From: Sambucus nigra | Lineage: Eukaryota; Streptophyta; Magnoliopsida; Dipsacales; Adoxaceae | Direction: 5' to 3' | Assembly: GCA_949130495.1 (NCBI GenBank) | Contig: OX422221.1 | Coordinates: 28,498,917 to 28,562,916 of the forward strand | Length of the DNA: 64,000 nt | Shown here: positions 1 to 11,417 of the stretch, piece by piece | Numbering within the stretch: the first letter of the stretch is position 1 | Layout of the letters: every line of letters begins with the position of its first letter | Program-made: the position numbers and the translations under genes | Notes under the pieces: model-generated | What the model was told of the DNA's origin: nothing | Database searches by the model: none | What the model saw: the letters and a program-made list of their open reading frames with translations, nothing else

Positions 1-28
1 GAACCTCCCTCAGAACGAGGCATAGCCA

Positions 29-415
29 CTAAAAACATTTCTTGCCCCGAATAGCAAAAATTACACTTTTCCCGTAACAATTTATTATTGCATGATATTT
101 TATTAACCAATCCATACCCAAGAGAACATCATACGTGACCCTATCAACAACAAGCAAATCGTCCTCTAAACTCAAATTGCCAAGATTTATCTTTACTCTT
201 TTATAAACAATGAAAATAAAGGAACCATCACCCATAGAAGATTCAACACTAGTAAAAATACTCTCTGCAGATTTTATAAACCCCGTAGACTGAGCAAAAC
301 TTCTAAAAATAAAGGAGTGCGTCGCCCCCGTATTAAATAGTACATGACCCATATGTCCACGAATGAGAAACTTACCCTCAATTATCGGTGGCGTTGGCGT
401 TGCTGGAGGAAGCAT
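29..415 (-). pseudogene. Element A retropepsin-like protease (partial polyprotein)
   Basis: This is a retrotransposon aspartic protease (RVP_2 type), which would cut the Gag-Pol polyprotein in the virus-like particle. The N-terminal half carries the active-site loop as FNTGATHSFI, where related elements have FDTGASHSFI, so the catalytic Asp has become Asn. The C-terminal half has the family signature YDVLLGMDWL, followed by a segment ending in VIFAIRGKK. The frame is open for 128 codons. Upstream on the same strand the zinc knuckle and gag follow, with no intact frame joining them. The Asp-to-Asn change alone should abolish catalysis. Family identity is secure; loss of activity is inferred. 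Confidence 0.75.
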
Positions 416-539
416 ATCATCCCTTATGTGGTATACACGACCATACTGTAACTGTTTATATTGGGAAGGGACGACTGGATTGAGCCCTAGTGGTGGTAAC
501 TGTGCCTACTGATGCTATGGAATTCTAGGAAACTGTCCC

Positions 540-1665
540 CCAATCAACTGCGGACACGACTTCCTATAATCACCCAGCTCCCCACATAGAAAACAACGAC
601 CTGCCATATTTTCCTGATTACGGCCTCAATTATTTTTGAACTGCCTAAGGCCTTAGCCGAGATTGCCTCTACCCCTATTATTACCTCGACCTGCTTGTCC
701 TACTTGCTGCTGTTGTTGGGAACCTTGACCGTGCCTAAAATTATTGCCACTGAAATTAAATTCCCCGAAATGTTATCTTTTGGACAAATCCCCTTGCTGG
801 GTATCCCTTTCCTTTTGCTTACCACCCGATAATTGGCATGAGGGTAGTGCTCCCCCTCATGTACCATTGCCTCCTGGCTTACTCACTTGCCCCATAACTG
901 AAACTTTCTTACATCTTTGTACATGCAATCGACGATCTTAACAATTGAGTAATGCGGCGTTCATCACATCCTCGAATGTTTGTAAAGCTGGATTTCCCAG
1001 CAAGTGTTGTCGAATTCTCCAGTGTAAGCTTCCAATAAACTTTGATATTTTCCTCTCCTCCAGAGTCACCTCATATGGCACAAAACTAGCCAAACGGGTG
1101 AATTCATCCTCGTATTCAGCCACATAACGCTCACCTTGAACTACATCTTGAAGTTTCCTCCTCATTTCCTTCTGAACTTCTGGAGGAAAGTACTTTGGGT
1201 CAAACAAAACCAAGAAATCTAATATCGTCATTGTATCTCTTTGTTCAGGAGTGGTCATCGACCCCCACCAGTGCAACGCTGCTCCAACTAGTTTAAAGGT
1301 AGAAAGGATTTTCTTCCGGTCCTCACTACAGTCTACCATACGAAGATGGCGCTGCATATCCTTTGTCCACTAATTTGGAACTACTACATTAGAACTACCT
1401 TGGAATTTTGGGGGATAACCCTTCAAAAAAGACTCTCTGACCCTTTCCATGGAGAAGGTCCCGCCTGAGCTTGCACCCCTTGTGCCATCGGTTGTTGGGC
1501 TTGGGGAAATTATTAAACCCCGACAGTCATCGCATCATTGACCGCCAGGGCAACTATATTAGCTACCTCAGTGGCATTTATAGTTCCTTGTTGTGGTGGT
1601 GGAGGACCTACATCATATTCGACAACTCTATTTCTTCTCGCAGGGCGACCCCTCTTAGGCGGCAT
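540..1665 (-). pseudogene. Element A Gag (capsid plus zinc knuckle), broken
   Basis: Gag coats the element's RNA inside the particle. The start is the ATG at 1665-1663, opening MPPKRGRPARRNRVV, shortly downstream of the primer site. Two stops (TAA TAA) fall near codon 65, then frameshifts occur before the best-kept segment at 1357-938. That segment has the retrotransposon gag core: FKLVGAALHWWGSM, and later a YEDEFTRLASFVP motif. The zinc knuckle at 595-554 reads CFLCGELGDYRKSC, a CX2CX4DX4C pattern with Asp where His is expected. Element B has the same change. Gag is therefore recognisable but cannot be translated as one protein. Confidence 0.8.
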
Positions 1666-1830
1666 CTGAGATAAGAAATAATAGAATTAGAATACCATGT
1701 AGAACAATTATCTTCACAGAATATCACAACCATACAAAACAAAACAGTCCTAATAATAGGGCTCTATATCAAAGAACACTATGGTATAATGTGATAAATC
1801 TGCATAGATCCTAAAGAATCTAGAACCTGA

Positions 1831-1843
1831 TCCTCTGATACCA
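1831..1843 (-). promoter_or_regulatory. Primer-binding site of element A
   Basis: On the minus strand TGGTATCAGAGGA lies two bases past the LTR end. It matches the complement of the plant initiator-Met tRNA 3' end (TGGTATCAGAGC...) over 11 bases. It fixes the neighbouring LTR as the 5' LTR. Confidence 0.85.
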
Positions 1844-1845
1844 TT

Positions 1846-4001
1846 TGTGACACCCCGCTTATTAAAATAAGAGGTGGCCATCCCGATAGTCCAATATTAA
1901 CAGGAATCATAGATGGTCCATTCTTAGCATCACAGTAATATAATAAATATACGAGACAACCACCCATTATTTTAGAAAACGGATTGTCAAAATTTATTTA
2001 GTAAGTTAAAGAAGGCATTTAAACAATCCCAATTGAGAAGAAGGTGGATATAACTAAAGACAGATAATCTAGTAACCATAATATACATCAAAATAAGCTG
2101 TCGATTAACAGACACTTACACTGAGTATTAAAGTATAACATTTCATAATATCATACAATTACAAAACTTGGGCAACACACCCGAACGTGTGACTGATCAT
2201 AACTAGAATACAAAAGATGGAAGCGTCTATAAAAAAATATACCGTAACATCCGCAAGGTGTTAAAGCTCCAAGACACTGGGATAGAAAAATCAATATGGG
2301 CGTCCTTGTAGCAGAGCACCTGGGCGAATATTAGATTCATGCAAAACAAAGAAATATGAATAGGTCAAGGCCTGATTTTATATGATCACCATGGTCGAGG
2401 ACTGTATTCCCCTTGCATTCACTAGCCAGGGGACTTCACCTCATGCGAGTAACTTCCCCTATGATAGCATTTAGATAGGTGTGTATCTACAAATTTATCA
2501 TTCACAAGTTATTTACTTGATCAAGTATGCATTACATTTTATCCGGAGCCATACGCGTTTAATGTCAACATTATCAACCTTAATGTTTAATTATCCCCAA
2601 TATAAATCTCCCTTGATTAACATTACATCTATAACTCCTCATGTATGATATTCTTCAATACAATTCTAAAAGTTGACATTAACTCACTCTAATTCTCTTT
2701 AGGTATAGACTAGTTCATTCTAATAAAGAATAATTTATCTTCCTCTAATTTAACTAACTAAATTGATTCCCGAACTAAGCCCCAACTCTCATTTCCACTT
2801 TGGTTCTTAAATACCTTACTACTAGACTATTATACTCTAGTTTTACTTCATTTAAGAAGGTTCCTAAGTCCCTAAACTAAAATAAGGAAGTTAGAAAGCA
2901 TTAGCGATTTAAGAGTGAAAAATAGGGGATCGGTTGACCGGTCATGGGACCACGGTCGACCGCGCCTCAACGGTTTTGTCTACAAAAGAATGCAGTAGGC
3001 TCAGTTTGGGAAGCCCGGTCGACCGCTTCTGGGATCGCGGTCGACCACGCTTAAATTTTATAATTATATAAGAAAGAAGTAGGCTTTCCCCTGAAGGCCC
3101 GGTCGATCGGTCCTGGGATTGCGGTCGATCGCGCCTAGTAGACCCTCGAATTTCTCTTCTTCTACAAGATTGAATCTAAAACCTAAACTCCTTATTCTTA
3201 CACTTCCTTCATTATCATCACCCAACCACATAACCACAACAATTATACACCCCAATAAATCCATATAACTAAATTAATCCATACAACTCCAAGATTCAAG
3301 GGTTAAAAATCCAAAATTTATCAAAAAACCTACTATTTGTTCCCATTCTCCAATTACACAACTATCACAACAAATTACTCACATTAAAACATATATTAGC
3401 AAGTTAGAAACTTTCCTTATGATGAAATCTCGGATTCTCGGGAGGTAGATGCAAGATCACACCTCAATTTCTTCAATTATTCTCCTTTCTCTTCTTTTTC
3501 TCCACAATTCTCTTTCTCTCTCTTTCTCTCTAGGTTTAGGAACATATAAGAGGAATAAAAAGGGTTGGAACACTTAAATCGTGTACTTAACACTTATTTC
3601 TAACCTTAAATGTTAATACACCATTAAAATGACTCGTAACTACACAATTAAGTCATAACCTATAAAAAATGCTCGGAACTCCAAAAATACAATATGGCAC
3701 TTATTTTGACTATCTCGAATATTTCGGGACTAACTACGCCCTCTAAACTGGCATCCAGAATAATATAAATCTTTTTTCATATCCCACTTCATTTTAAACC
3801 ATAACCGTCATTTTCCACAAGACATTACAGAATAAAACATGATGCTATTTACATTCACATGATAGTAAATATGCAAGAATCTAGTAAATATTATCTTTTA
3901 CTCACTTAGATATTATTTACATAATCCTCCAATATTTTATATAATTACCTCATATGGTAAATTAATGTAAATTCAATTACTCAAAAGTAAGGGTTATTAC
4001 A
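1846..4001 (-). repeat. 5' LTR of element A (about 2.16 kb)
   Basis: The LTR runs from TGTAATAACCC (4001) to GTGTCACA (1846) on the minus strand. It contains a tandem palindrome cassette (2931-3140). It also has the partly conserved GATAGCA...TAGGTGTGT block near 2450-2482, seen in other chromovirus LTRs here. Many short reading frames inside it are not coding. Confidence 0.85.
2931..3140 (-). repeat. Three ~85-bp tandem repeats with GGTCGACC palindromes in LTR A
   Basis: Units begin near 2931, 3016 and 3100. Each contains two copies of CGGTCGACCG-like palindromes, in variants GGTTGACC, GGTCGACC and GGTCGATC, separated by about 15 bp of the type TCTGGGATCG. The cassette lies 0.86-1.07 kb from the LTR start, close to the TCGA cassettes in the other LTRs. 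Confidence 0.8.
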
Positions 4002-5471
4002 ACCCCTAGGCTGAGCGACAGTGCATGCATACTCTACTATCGAATCTCGTTATGTCACGTACGTAAGGATCACGAGTTTCGAATCACTCAAGAAGCATAT
4101 CAACGCAAATCACACATATTAGAGGTGAACATAGTTCACATACCCACGGGTCACGTACATACCTACGCTTCCATGTTCAGCTGACTTACCAACTCATAAA
4201 TAAGTCTTCACAGTTCTATGTTCTTAAGGTACTAAATCTAAATCCCTCGAAAAGCACACAAGATAAGATTGTCCTTTTCCTACAACCTCCGATAATAGTA
4301 TGTATGGTAGGTATGTCATAGACATAATAATCCATATACTAGGTAATCACACAACCTAAGTAATCTTTATTTCAATATATGTATACTCCTATCCTATATT
4401 ACAAGTCTCATACGTAGTATAGATTCATCCTGATGATTTTACGTAATGTGTTTAGTGTGACAACTCTCGTCGTATAAATCCGAGTACTTAAACCTATCCC
4501 CGAAAGGTTACTAAGTTACCTTATCTCTAAGGTTATTTCAGTCAATTAAAGTCCCTCTACTACTGGTCCTGAGCATAAGTTATTGTTTATCCAAATCAAA
4601 TTCAAGTTCCCGTAATTTCCAACCGCAACTCACTCGTCGGACAGTCGTAAGTTTATCATTTAATCCCAAACCAAACTAATATCTTTCGGGCCTCAAATAC
4701 ACCTTAACTAACCTTCCCTAAGTACCAATATGTTCAAATAGTCCACACCAAAAATTCTTAAAAGTTGGGATTAGTTAAACCTTAAAAGTAAAATATGATA
4801 CACATCCAAGAGGCGATCGATCGACATTCTTGAGTTGATCGATCGATCCATCAGATATTGGCATACGATTTCTGTATATTTTAGCCTACGAGTTACATCA
4901 ATTTAACATACAAATACTCAATTATAATGTCCCAAACTTCCAAATATTTATACCAAACGTTATATTAATATAAAAACATAATTTATAATGTCTTAGAATC
5001 ATCAAATCATTATGTTTTATCATTTTCTTTGATAAAATCATGTATATTTCATAAAAACTCTATTTCTTCTATTTCTTCAAGAATCATCATATATCTCTAC
5101 ATAAATTCGTAATTCTCTACACATGGATCACGATTTCATGGCTACTATCTTTTCAGAGGTTAATCTACATGCAAAACCTACCAAGATTAAGATTTAAATC
5201 TCCAAATCTATTAATTTATCGTTTTTCAAGGTTTTTCTACAATTCTAAACTATCATGGATAATATATACACTGAATTATTGTAATTTAAATCACTTTCCT
5301 GGAAATAAAGGTTCTGATCCTTTGGGGAAGATGATATGGTGGTGATGTTCTCTTTCCGATCACAAATCCGACGATGGTGGTGATACAGGGTGGTTGTTTA
5401 GCCCTAGCAACCTTTGGAAACCTTTCCTTTCTCTCTACTTATCTCTCTCAAGTTTGTATCAGAAAATAAAT
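4002..5471 (-). repeat. LTR F, left segment (split by elements A and B)
   Basis: This minus-strand chromovirus LTR has the conserved block ATAGTATGTATGGTAGG and the ACCCATGGGT-type segment seen in LTRs H, K and L. It also carries a small GATCGATCGATC cassette at about 4813-4850. It ends in TAAAT (5467-5471), which is repeated at 27843-27847. Its 5' end continues at 27848-28336. Element A cuts it at 4002, so its 3' end is left of the window. Whether F was a solo LTR or part of a full element cannot be told. Confidence 0.75.
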
Positions 5472-5570
5472 TGTAACACCCCGTATTTTTATGCATTTTA
5501 AAAATTAATTAATTCGGGTAAGAATTTAAATTACATGGTTGTCGTAATTTAACGGAATTCATTATGGGAA

Positions 5571-5589
5571 TCTCTCTCTCTCTCTCTCT

Positions 5590-5646
<57 letters not shown>

Positions 5647-5648
5647 TA
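5571..5648 (+). repeat. (TC)n(TA)n(CA)n microsatellite in LTR B
   Basis: A TC run passes into TA and then CA. The 3' LTR has only (TA)n at the equivalent place (24993-25048), so the tract has changed since insertion. Confidence 0.95.
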
Positions 5649-6635
5649 GGCATTAATCGATAGAATAAATGGTTAATATTTATGTAAATTCAATTACTAG
5701 GTGAATAGTAATAATTATTTACGTCATAAGTGTAATAGTGACGTGGGATTCACTTCTCTCAGTCGGGTGTCGGTTATTGACTAAGTTAGGTGTGAGATGA
5801 ATTTTTTTGTAAATTAATTCGGATGCAAATTTGAAGTGTATGGTTGAGTCCGGATCGGTCGAAATAGTCGGAAAATAGTACCCGGGGGTAGTAAATGGGT
5901 CTCAGGGTATTTTTAGGCATAGTCGGGCCCATACGGTGGTAATTGGGTCACTCGGGCTTGGCCCATTAGGCTAAAAATGGGATTTAGCTTTAATACCTAA
6001 TTGGGAGAAAAGGGAAATGGAAGAAAACACAAATCTAAATCCAAAGTTTTGAGAGAAAACTACAGGGAGGAGTTAGAGTGCATTGGGGATCCTTTTCGAG
6101 AAAAGACTATGGACGAATTTGGGGAGTTCATCATCAACCTTGAAAATCTCACACCCGAATAAGACCCTACGAACCCATAAGGAAAGTGGTTAACTTTTTG
6201 TATCATTTATTTATGTTTTCAATTCATATTTGGGTGATGTGGAAATCTAAAATTCGTTTTGGGTATAAACGGGTATAAATTGGGGGTTTTTTGTAAGTTG
6301 AAAACTAAAAGGAGAATTGGTGTAGGAATTTTTTTTTGTTACATGATTCTGAGTAGATATTTAACTTAGATGTGAAAAATCCAATAGAAATTGAAGAACG
6401 AAATTAGGATAAATGGATGAAATTGGGACTGCACAAAGAAAACCCAAAAATTTCCCAATTTTTGAATAAGTAGACATTTGTGGGGTTTAAGTCATGTTTG
6501 AGGTTTTAGGGGAGGTCCTAATCATATACACATGTATTAAAAATGTTTTCTACGTTTGGGTTGAACCATAGAGGAAGTGGGAATTGGGAGAGATTCGTTC
6601 ATGGCTGAAAAAGGGTCGGAGCAAAACATAGACCT

Positions 6636-6713
6636 GTTCGATCGATCGATAAAAAGGGTCGATCGATCGATCGTCCAGTATTTTTGGCAGGTCAGCCAGT
6701 TTTCTTTATATAA
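6636..6713 (+). promoter_or_regulatory. TCGA palindrome cassette and TATA box, 5' LTR B
   Basis: GTTCGATCGATCGAT and GGTCGATCGATCGATCG lie about 30 bp upstream of TATATAA (6707-6713). The 3' LTR keeps the same layout: cassette 26025-26058, TATATAA 26091-26097. The arrangement suggests U3 enhancer plus core promoter; promoter function is inferred. Confidence 0.6.
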
Positions 6714-7560
6714 GTGAAATTAATTTAAAATTTCAATTACCATGCATTATTTAGTGAGAAATAAATATGGAATATAAATTCCTAACAATTTTAATGGAAA
6801 GTAATTGGGATTGGAAAGGATTTATGCGACACACTATGGTTAATTTTGGGAAAGAATATTCCGAAATAATTAAATACGGATCGAGTAAGCGAGTCCGGAT
6901 ATTTTGGTTGAGTTATGCCAAGGTATTAATTTAATTAAGAATGAAATCTAATTAATTAGGAGTCGAGGATTTAGACTCGGGTATTATTTTTATTCTCGGG
7001 ACATGATAGCGAGTTCGAATATATTGGTTGGGCAACACCAAAAGTAACTTAATTAATTAATGTGAAAATTAATTAATAATCAGGGTTGGACCATAAACTC
7101 TTAATATTTTGTATAGGCTTGTGTTACGGACTTAGTACACGGTAAAGCCGGGGTTATATATATATATGTATAGGTGTGCACTAGTATATATATATGGTGT
7201 GTGGATAAATATCAGTGATTAGATATTATTAATATACATACTCTGGTGCTCTCAGGGGAGGTTGCGCGTAGTGGGTGAATTTAGTTAATTGTGATTCCTT
7301 AGCCGATGGTTTATTCGGTCAGATTATTATTTAGATGGGAATGGTTGAATTAAGTTAATTGTGATTCCTTAAATTATTTTGTTTCCGCATGAGTATTTCA
7401 TTAAATTAATGAAAGAAAACTTGACACCAATCTAATTTTCACTTAGGTTGTTAGTAATTAAAATGTCGGCAGTGATGCTAATAATGAACCAACTGAGAAA
7501 CATGTTCTAATTTAATTTAGGACTAATCACCCGGGGTTTAATTAGGCGGGGTGTCACAGA

Positions 7561-7578
7561 TGGTATGAAAGCATCAGG
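7561..7578 (+). promoter_or_regulatory. Primer-binding site of element B (decayed)
   Basis: TGGTATGAAAGCATCAGG starts two bases after the 5' LTR. It resembles the TGGTATCAGAGCATCAGG-type site of D with a few substitutions, so it is a mutated initiator-Met primer site. Confidence 0.75.
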
Positions 7579-7748
7579 TTCTAGTGTCCTTAGGATCTGT
7601 GCGTCTTACTACGCTTCAGAGTGGCGTTCATTTGTTATAGAGCCCTATTATTAGGAATGCGGATTCATTTTCCTCCTTTGAGATATCATATTTTTGCTAT
7701 TAAATTTTTGTATAAATTATGTACTTATACAATTTGATCTATTTTCAT

Positions 7749-8840
7749 ATGCCACTGAGGAGACAACGAGCGAAGAGGGAAGAGGCCTGGGATGAGTTGA
7801 GAGAATCTCATCAGGAGCCAAAGGTACCGCCACCACCACCACCACCACCACCACCACCAGAGTTGATCTCCACTACTCAGGTGGCAGTGATAGTGGCTCA
7901 GGGAGTCGATACAGTGATGAGGGCTATGGAAACCCATTTTCCTCAGCCCCAGGGACCGCCTCCAGTGGCACTAGCTATTCAGGCCAAAGTGGGGACACCT
8001 TCTTGGCAGCGAGTTAGGGAGACCTTTCACAAAGGTCACCCACTCGAGTTTCGGGGTAGTACCGATGTGGTAGAGGATTTTGGCTGGAAGAAGTATATTC
8101 AGCACCATCTGTGCATGCTTGAGTGTACCGATGTGCAGAAACATATGCTTGATACTTTTCGTCTGTTAGGGGAATCTTTATAGTGGTGGGAGTCAGTTAC
8201 TACCGCCGAAGAGAGGGATTTGATGACGATATCTGATTTCTAGGTGCGGTTCAACTGCAAATACATCCCACCGACAGTAGAAGCAGAGATGAGGAAAAGA
8301 TTCGGCGTGTTGGTTCAGGGTGATTGCTTAGTGGCTAATTATGAGGAAGAGTTAACCTATTTGGCTAGTTTTGTACCAAATGAGGAGTGTAAGAAGTCAA
8401 GGTTTATGGATGGCTTAGCTTGGAGGATCATGCATCATTTGATCGATAATCCAGTGTTGGTGACGTAAATTAATGTCGTCAACACCGCTTTAGGACACGA
8501 TTAGAATCATCGCTTCCATACGAAGAGAAACAATAAGGGAGGGGAGATGAGCCAGTAGGACAAGGCAGTTGTTGGAGATACTAGTAGTGTTTAGCAGCAT
8601 TCTGGCAGTCAACAAGGGAATCAAGCTAAGAAATTTAAGCTTGGGGGCTTTCGACCAGGAGGACAGGGGTTTAGGCTGAGCCAGTATGGCCCAAATCAGC
8701 AGTAATAGGTACCTCAGGGCCGACAGGGCCAAGGGAACAATGGAGGAGGTCAACAGGTCCAACATGGCCGACGACAGGGAGACGGTGAGAGGCATTGTTT
8801 TGTTTGTGGTCAGACGGGAGATTTTAAAAGAGAATGTCTA
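7749..8840 (+). pseudogene. Element B Gag (poly-Pro, capsid, zinc knuckle), broken
   Basis: The start is ATG 7749 (MPLRRQRAKREEAW), 190 bp after the LTR. A CCA repeat at 7832-7858 encodes a run of 11 prolines. The capsid core follows, with GHPLEFRGSTDVVEDF and FRLLGESL then a TAG where related Gags read WW; the next block, from 8244, includes YEEELTYLASFVP. Further stops occur after about 8466. The zinc knuckle at 8796-8837 reads CFVCGQTGDFKREC, with Asp replacing the His ligand. Frame is kept reasonably well through the N-terminal half but not from capsid to knuckle. Gag identity is firm; no functional product is expected. Confidence 0.85.
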
Positions 8841-8939
8841 CAAAGGGGTAGGGTCCAGCAGCAGGGCGCCCAACAGGGGTGGTAGGGTCAGGTTCCACCA
8901 GCAGCACCAACTCCACCAGCCCCATAGCAGTAGGGGCAG

Positions 8940-10100
8940 ATGCTTTACGAGCGTGTGTACAACGTCCGGGATGTTCCAATTCCACCATCACCTCAGGCGT
9001 CGCCAGCAATTGAGGGTATGTTTCCTATCCATGGGCTTGAGGTTAGGATACTCTTTGATACTAGAGCATCACATTCATTCATTAAAACTAAATTTGCTAG
9101 AGTCGCCGATTTACTAGAGACCACGGGTAGTCTCCGGATGTTTGTAGAGTCACGAGTGGGTAGTGGGTCATTGATACATTCGATTTGCAGGGGGTGGATA
9201 TTTTAATTGGGAGACTGAGTTTAGAGGTGGACCTATTAGTGTTATATATGGAGGGATACGATGTCATCATAGGTATGGATTGGTTGGCAGGTTATCGGGC
9301 GACAATAGATTGCTTTGAGAGAACCATCGTGTTCTCTATTCCGGGACAAGAGATGTTCCTAGTAGCGATGCCTCTAACTGAGGTAGGATCGCACATGCAT
9401 TTGTATTATATCGAGGAGGAGACCTCAAAAGAGGTGGTGGTTTCGTTGGTTTCGATTCCCGTAGTGAGGGACTTCGAGGATGTGTTTCAGGAAATACCAG
9501 GGTTGCCACCCAGTAGGGAAATCGAGTTTGTAACTAATTTAGCACCGTGTATGTGGATGATTGCTCGAGCACCTTACCATATGACCCCTTCTGAAATGCG
9601 TGAGCTGAAAGAGCATATTCAGTAGTTCCTGGGTCGGGGTTTCATTCGGAGAAGCACGTCACTGTGGGGTGGGCTGGTGCTGTTTGGGAAGAAACGGGAT
9701 GGTTCATTTCGGCTATGCATGGACTACAGGGAAATAAATAAGGTGATGATACGGAACAAGTATCCGTTACCTAGGATCGATGATTTATTTGACATGAGGT
9801 CAAGGTATCATCAGTTACGTATTAGAGAGGAGAACGTCCCTAAGACAACTTTCCTATCGCGGTATGGATCCTACGAGTTCAGGGTGATGCCATTCGGGCT
9901 CACTAATGCGCCAGCGGTGTTCATGGATCTCATGAATAGGGTTTCTAGAGAGTATCTTAACCAGTTTGTTCTTGTGTTCATTGATGACATTCTAATTTAC
10001 TCGCGTGCAGGGGAGGAGTGCGCATAGCACATGCGTATGGTTCTATAGACACTATGAGACCACTAGTTTTATGCCAAATTTGGGAAGTTTGGATTTTCGC
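8940..10100 (+). pseudogene. Element B protease and reverse transcriptase, broken
   Basis: The protease active site reads FDTRASHSFI, with the Gly of DTGA changed to Arg. The second half has YDVIIGMDWLAGY after a frameshift near 9190. The RT begins near 9440, has a TAG at about 9624, and then [20 protein letters not shown]. Next comes IDDLFD joined directly to MRSRYHQL. Related elements have roughly 13 extra residues here that include the first catalytic Asp of FSKIDL, so an in-frame deletion has removed RT motif A. Motif C survives as FIDDILIYS. More stops follow from 10024. RT family identity is firm; the enzyme could not work. Confidence 0.88.
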
Positions 10101-10117
10101 TACGGGAGGTACAGTTT

Positions 10118-10812
10118 ATGGGTCATATGGTGTCAGACCGGGGTACTGCTGTGGATCCGAGTAAGGTATCGGTGGTGAGGGAGTGGGGGAAGCCCACGAC
10201 ACCAACCGAGGTTCGTAGTTTTCTTGAATTGGCAGGGTATTATAGGCGATTAATTAAGGGATTTTCTAAGATCGCGGGTCCTTTGAAGAATTTTACTCGC
10301 AAAGGGGTTACTTTTACTTGGAGTGATCATTTTCAGTTAGCTTTCGATGAGATAAAGGACAAGTTGACATATGCACCCGTACTTGCCTTGCCAAGGGGAG
10401 GACTGGAGTATCGAGTGTACACTGACGCATCCTTATATAGACTTGGGGGTGTGCTACAGCTGGAGGAGAGGTCTATATCTTATGCATCCAGGAAGAAAAA
10501 TCCCTATGAGAGGAATTAACCTAGTCACGACCTAGAGTTAGCAGCGGTCATTTTTGCGTTGAGGATATGGATGCACTATCTTTTGGGAGAGAAGTTTACT
10601 CTCTTTACGGATCACAAGTAACTTCAGTATCTCTTCACACAGAAGGATCTGAATATGAGGCAGAGGCAGTGTCTAGAATTCGCGAAAGACTACCAGTTTG
10701 ACATCCAGTATCATCCTGGTAAGGCTAACATGGTGGCCGACGCATTGAGACAGAGGCCTATAGGGGAGATTTAGAGGTTTGGAAAGCGAAGTGGAGAGAG
10801 ATTTGGCATGAT
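10118..10812 (+). pseudogene. Element B RT thumb and RNase H, interrupted by element C
   Basis: The connection region reads [18 protein letters not shown] and [12 protein letters not shown]. RNase H follows with [14 protein letters not shown] (catalytic Asp kept), [14 protein letters not shown] and the closing [16 protein letters not shown]. Stops occur at about 10517 and 10619. The reading frame runs into ATTTGGCATGAT (10801-10812), where element C is inserted. Removing C and one ATGAT restores the frame into GATGAGGTA (from 23384), the start of the integrase region. Confidence 0.87.
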
Positions 10813-11417
10813 TGTTGATGTAAAAAATTAGATCATTCTAATTATTCAATCACAGATAAATAAATGAGACAAAGAATTTTAAAGTGGTTCAGCCTTATAA
10901 GAATGGCCTACGTCCACTGTTTTGGTATTGCTGTTTGTATGGGAATTCTCGATTACAAGTTATCTGAAGAAATTTCGGTCTGGGTCCTCCTCTTACAATG
11001 AGGATTGTACAATGTATTTATAGCCCTGAGGCTGTAATGTGAAAGGGTACTACATTAAATGATATACATATGAAAGGGTAATACATTTAATGCCCTCTTT
11101 GCGTGCGCGTCCAAATTATAAGCATTTAATGAGCATTTAAACTGTTGGTATCCTGCTTCGAGGTGCAGCTCGGACCGCCATGAGTTGCTCGGACCGCCTA
11201 AGCTTCTCGGTATTTAAGAGTTCCTCGGACAGGTTTGTTCCTCGGAGTATATGAGTTCCTCGGAGTAAGCAGTGTTCCTCGGGAAATTAGTCTTCCTCGT
11301 TGTAGTCTTGTTCCTCGGAGCGAGTGGGTTCCTCGGAAGTGTTTGTAGATGCCATGTAGATAGCCACGTGTCTTCATAGGATTGGTCCACGTCAGTAGAT
11401 TAAATTTGGTATCAACA
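10813..11417 (-). repeat. 3' LTR of element C (605 bp)
   Basis: Plus-strand ends are TGTTGATG and ATCAACA, a perfect 7-bp terminal inverted repeat TGTTGAT/ATCAACA. It aligns with 22805-23378 but has about 30 extra bases: TTTAATGAGCA near 11130 and a second copy of a CTCGGACCGCC segment. About seven copies of GTTCCTCGGA lie between 11218 and 11340. ATGAT follows at its inner edge too, which is abnormal. Confidence 0.9.

Larger units (their letters stand above)
1..4001 (-). mobile_element. Element A: 5' part of a Ty3/gypsy chromovirus (Tekay/Del-like)
   Basis: Read on the minus strand the order is 5' LTR (4001-1846), primer site (1843-1831), gag start (1665), zinc knuckle (595-554) and protease (415-29). 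RT and the rest would lie beyond the left edge. The LTR has the TGTAATAACCC start and GTGTCACA end typical of the chromovirus LTRs in this window. At 4001/4002 it abuts the interior of another LTR (F). ACCCC at 4002-4006 is the probable target-site copy; its partner is outside the window. Gag and protease carry stops, frameshifts and a changed catalytic residue, so the copy is dead. The Tekay/Del assignment comes from overall gag, protease and LTR style, not from a tree. Confidence 0.85.
5472..7558 (+). repeat. 5' LTR of element B (2.09 kb, internally deleted)
   Basis: TGTAACACCCC to GTGTCACA. It aligns end to end with the LTR at 24891-27842 but lacks about 0.9 kb after GTAGTGGGTGAAT (7268-7280). 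A short filler copied from nearby sequence fills the join. It carries the TCGA cassette (6636-6676) and a TATATAA box (6707-6713). Confidence 0.92.

Noticed and set aside
7725..7937. Minus-strand frame with a poly-Trp run
   Set aside because: It is the complement of the CCA repeat that encodes poly-Pro in element B Gag.
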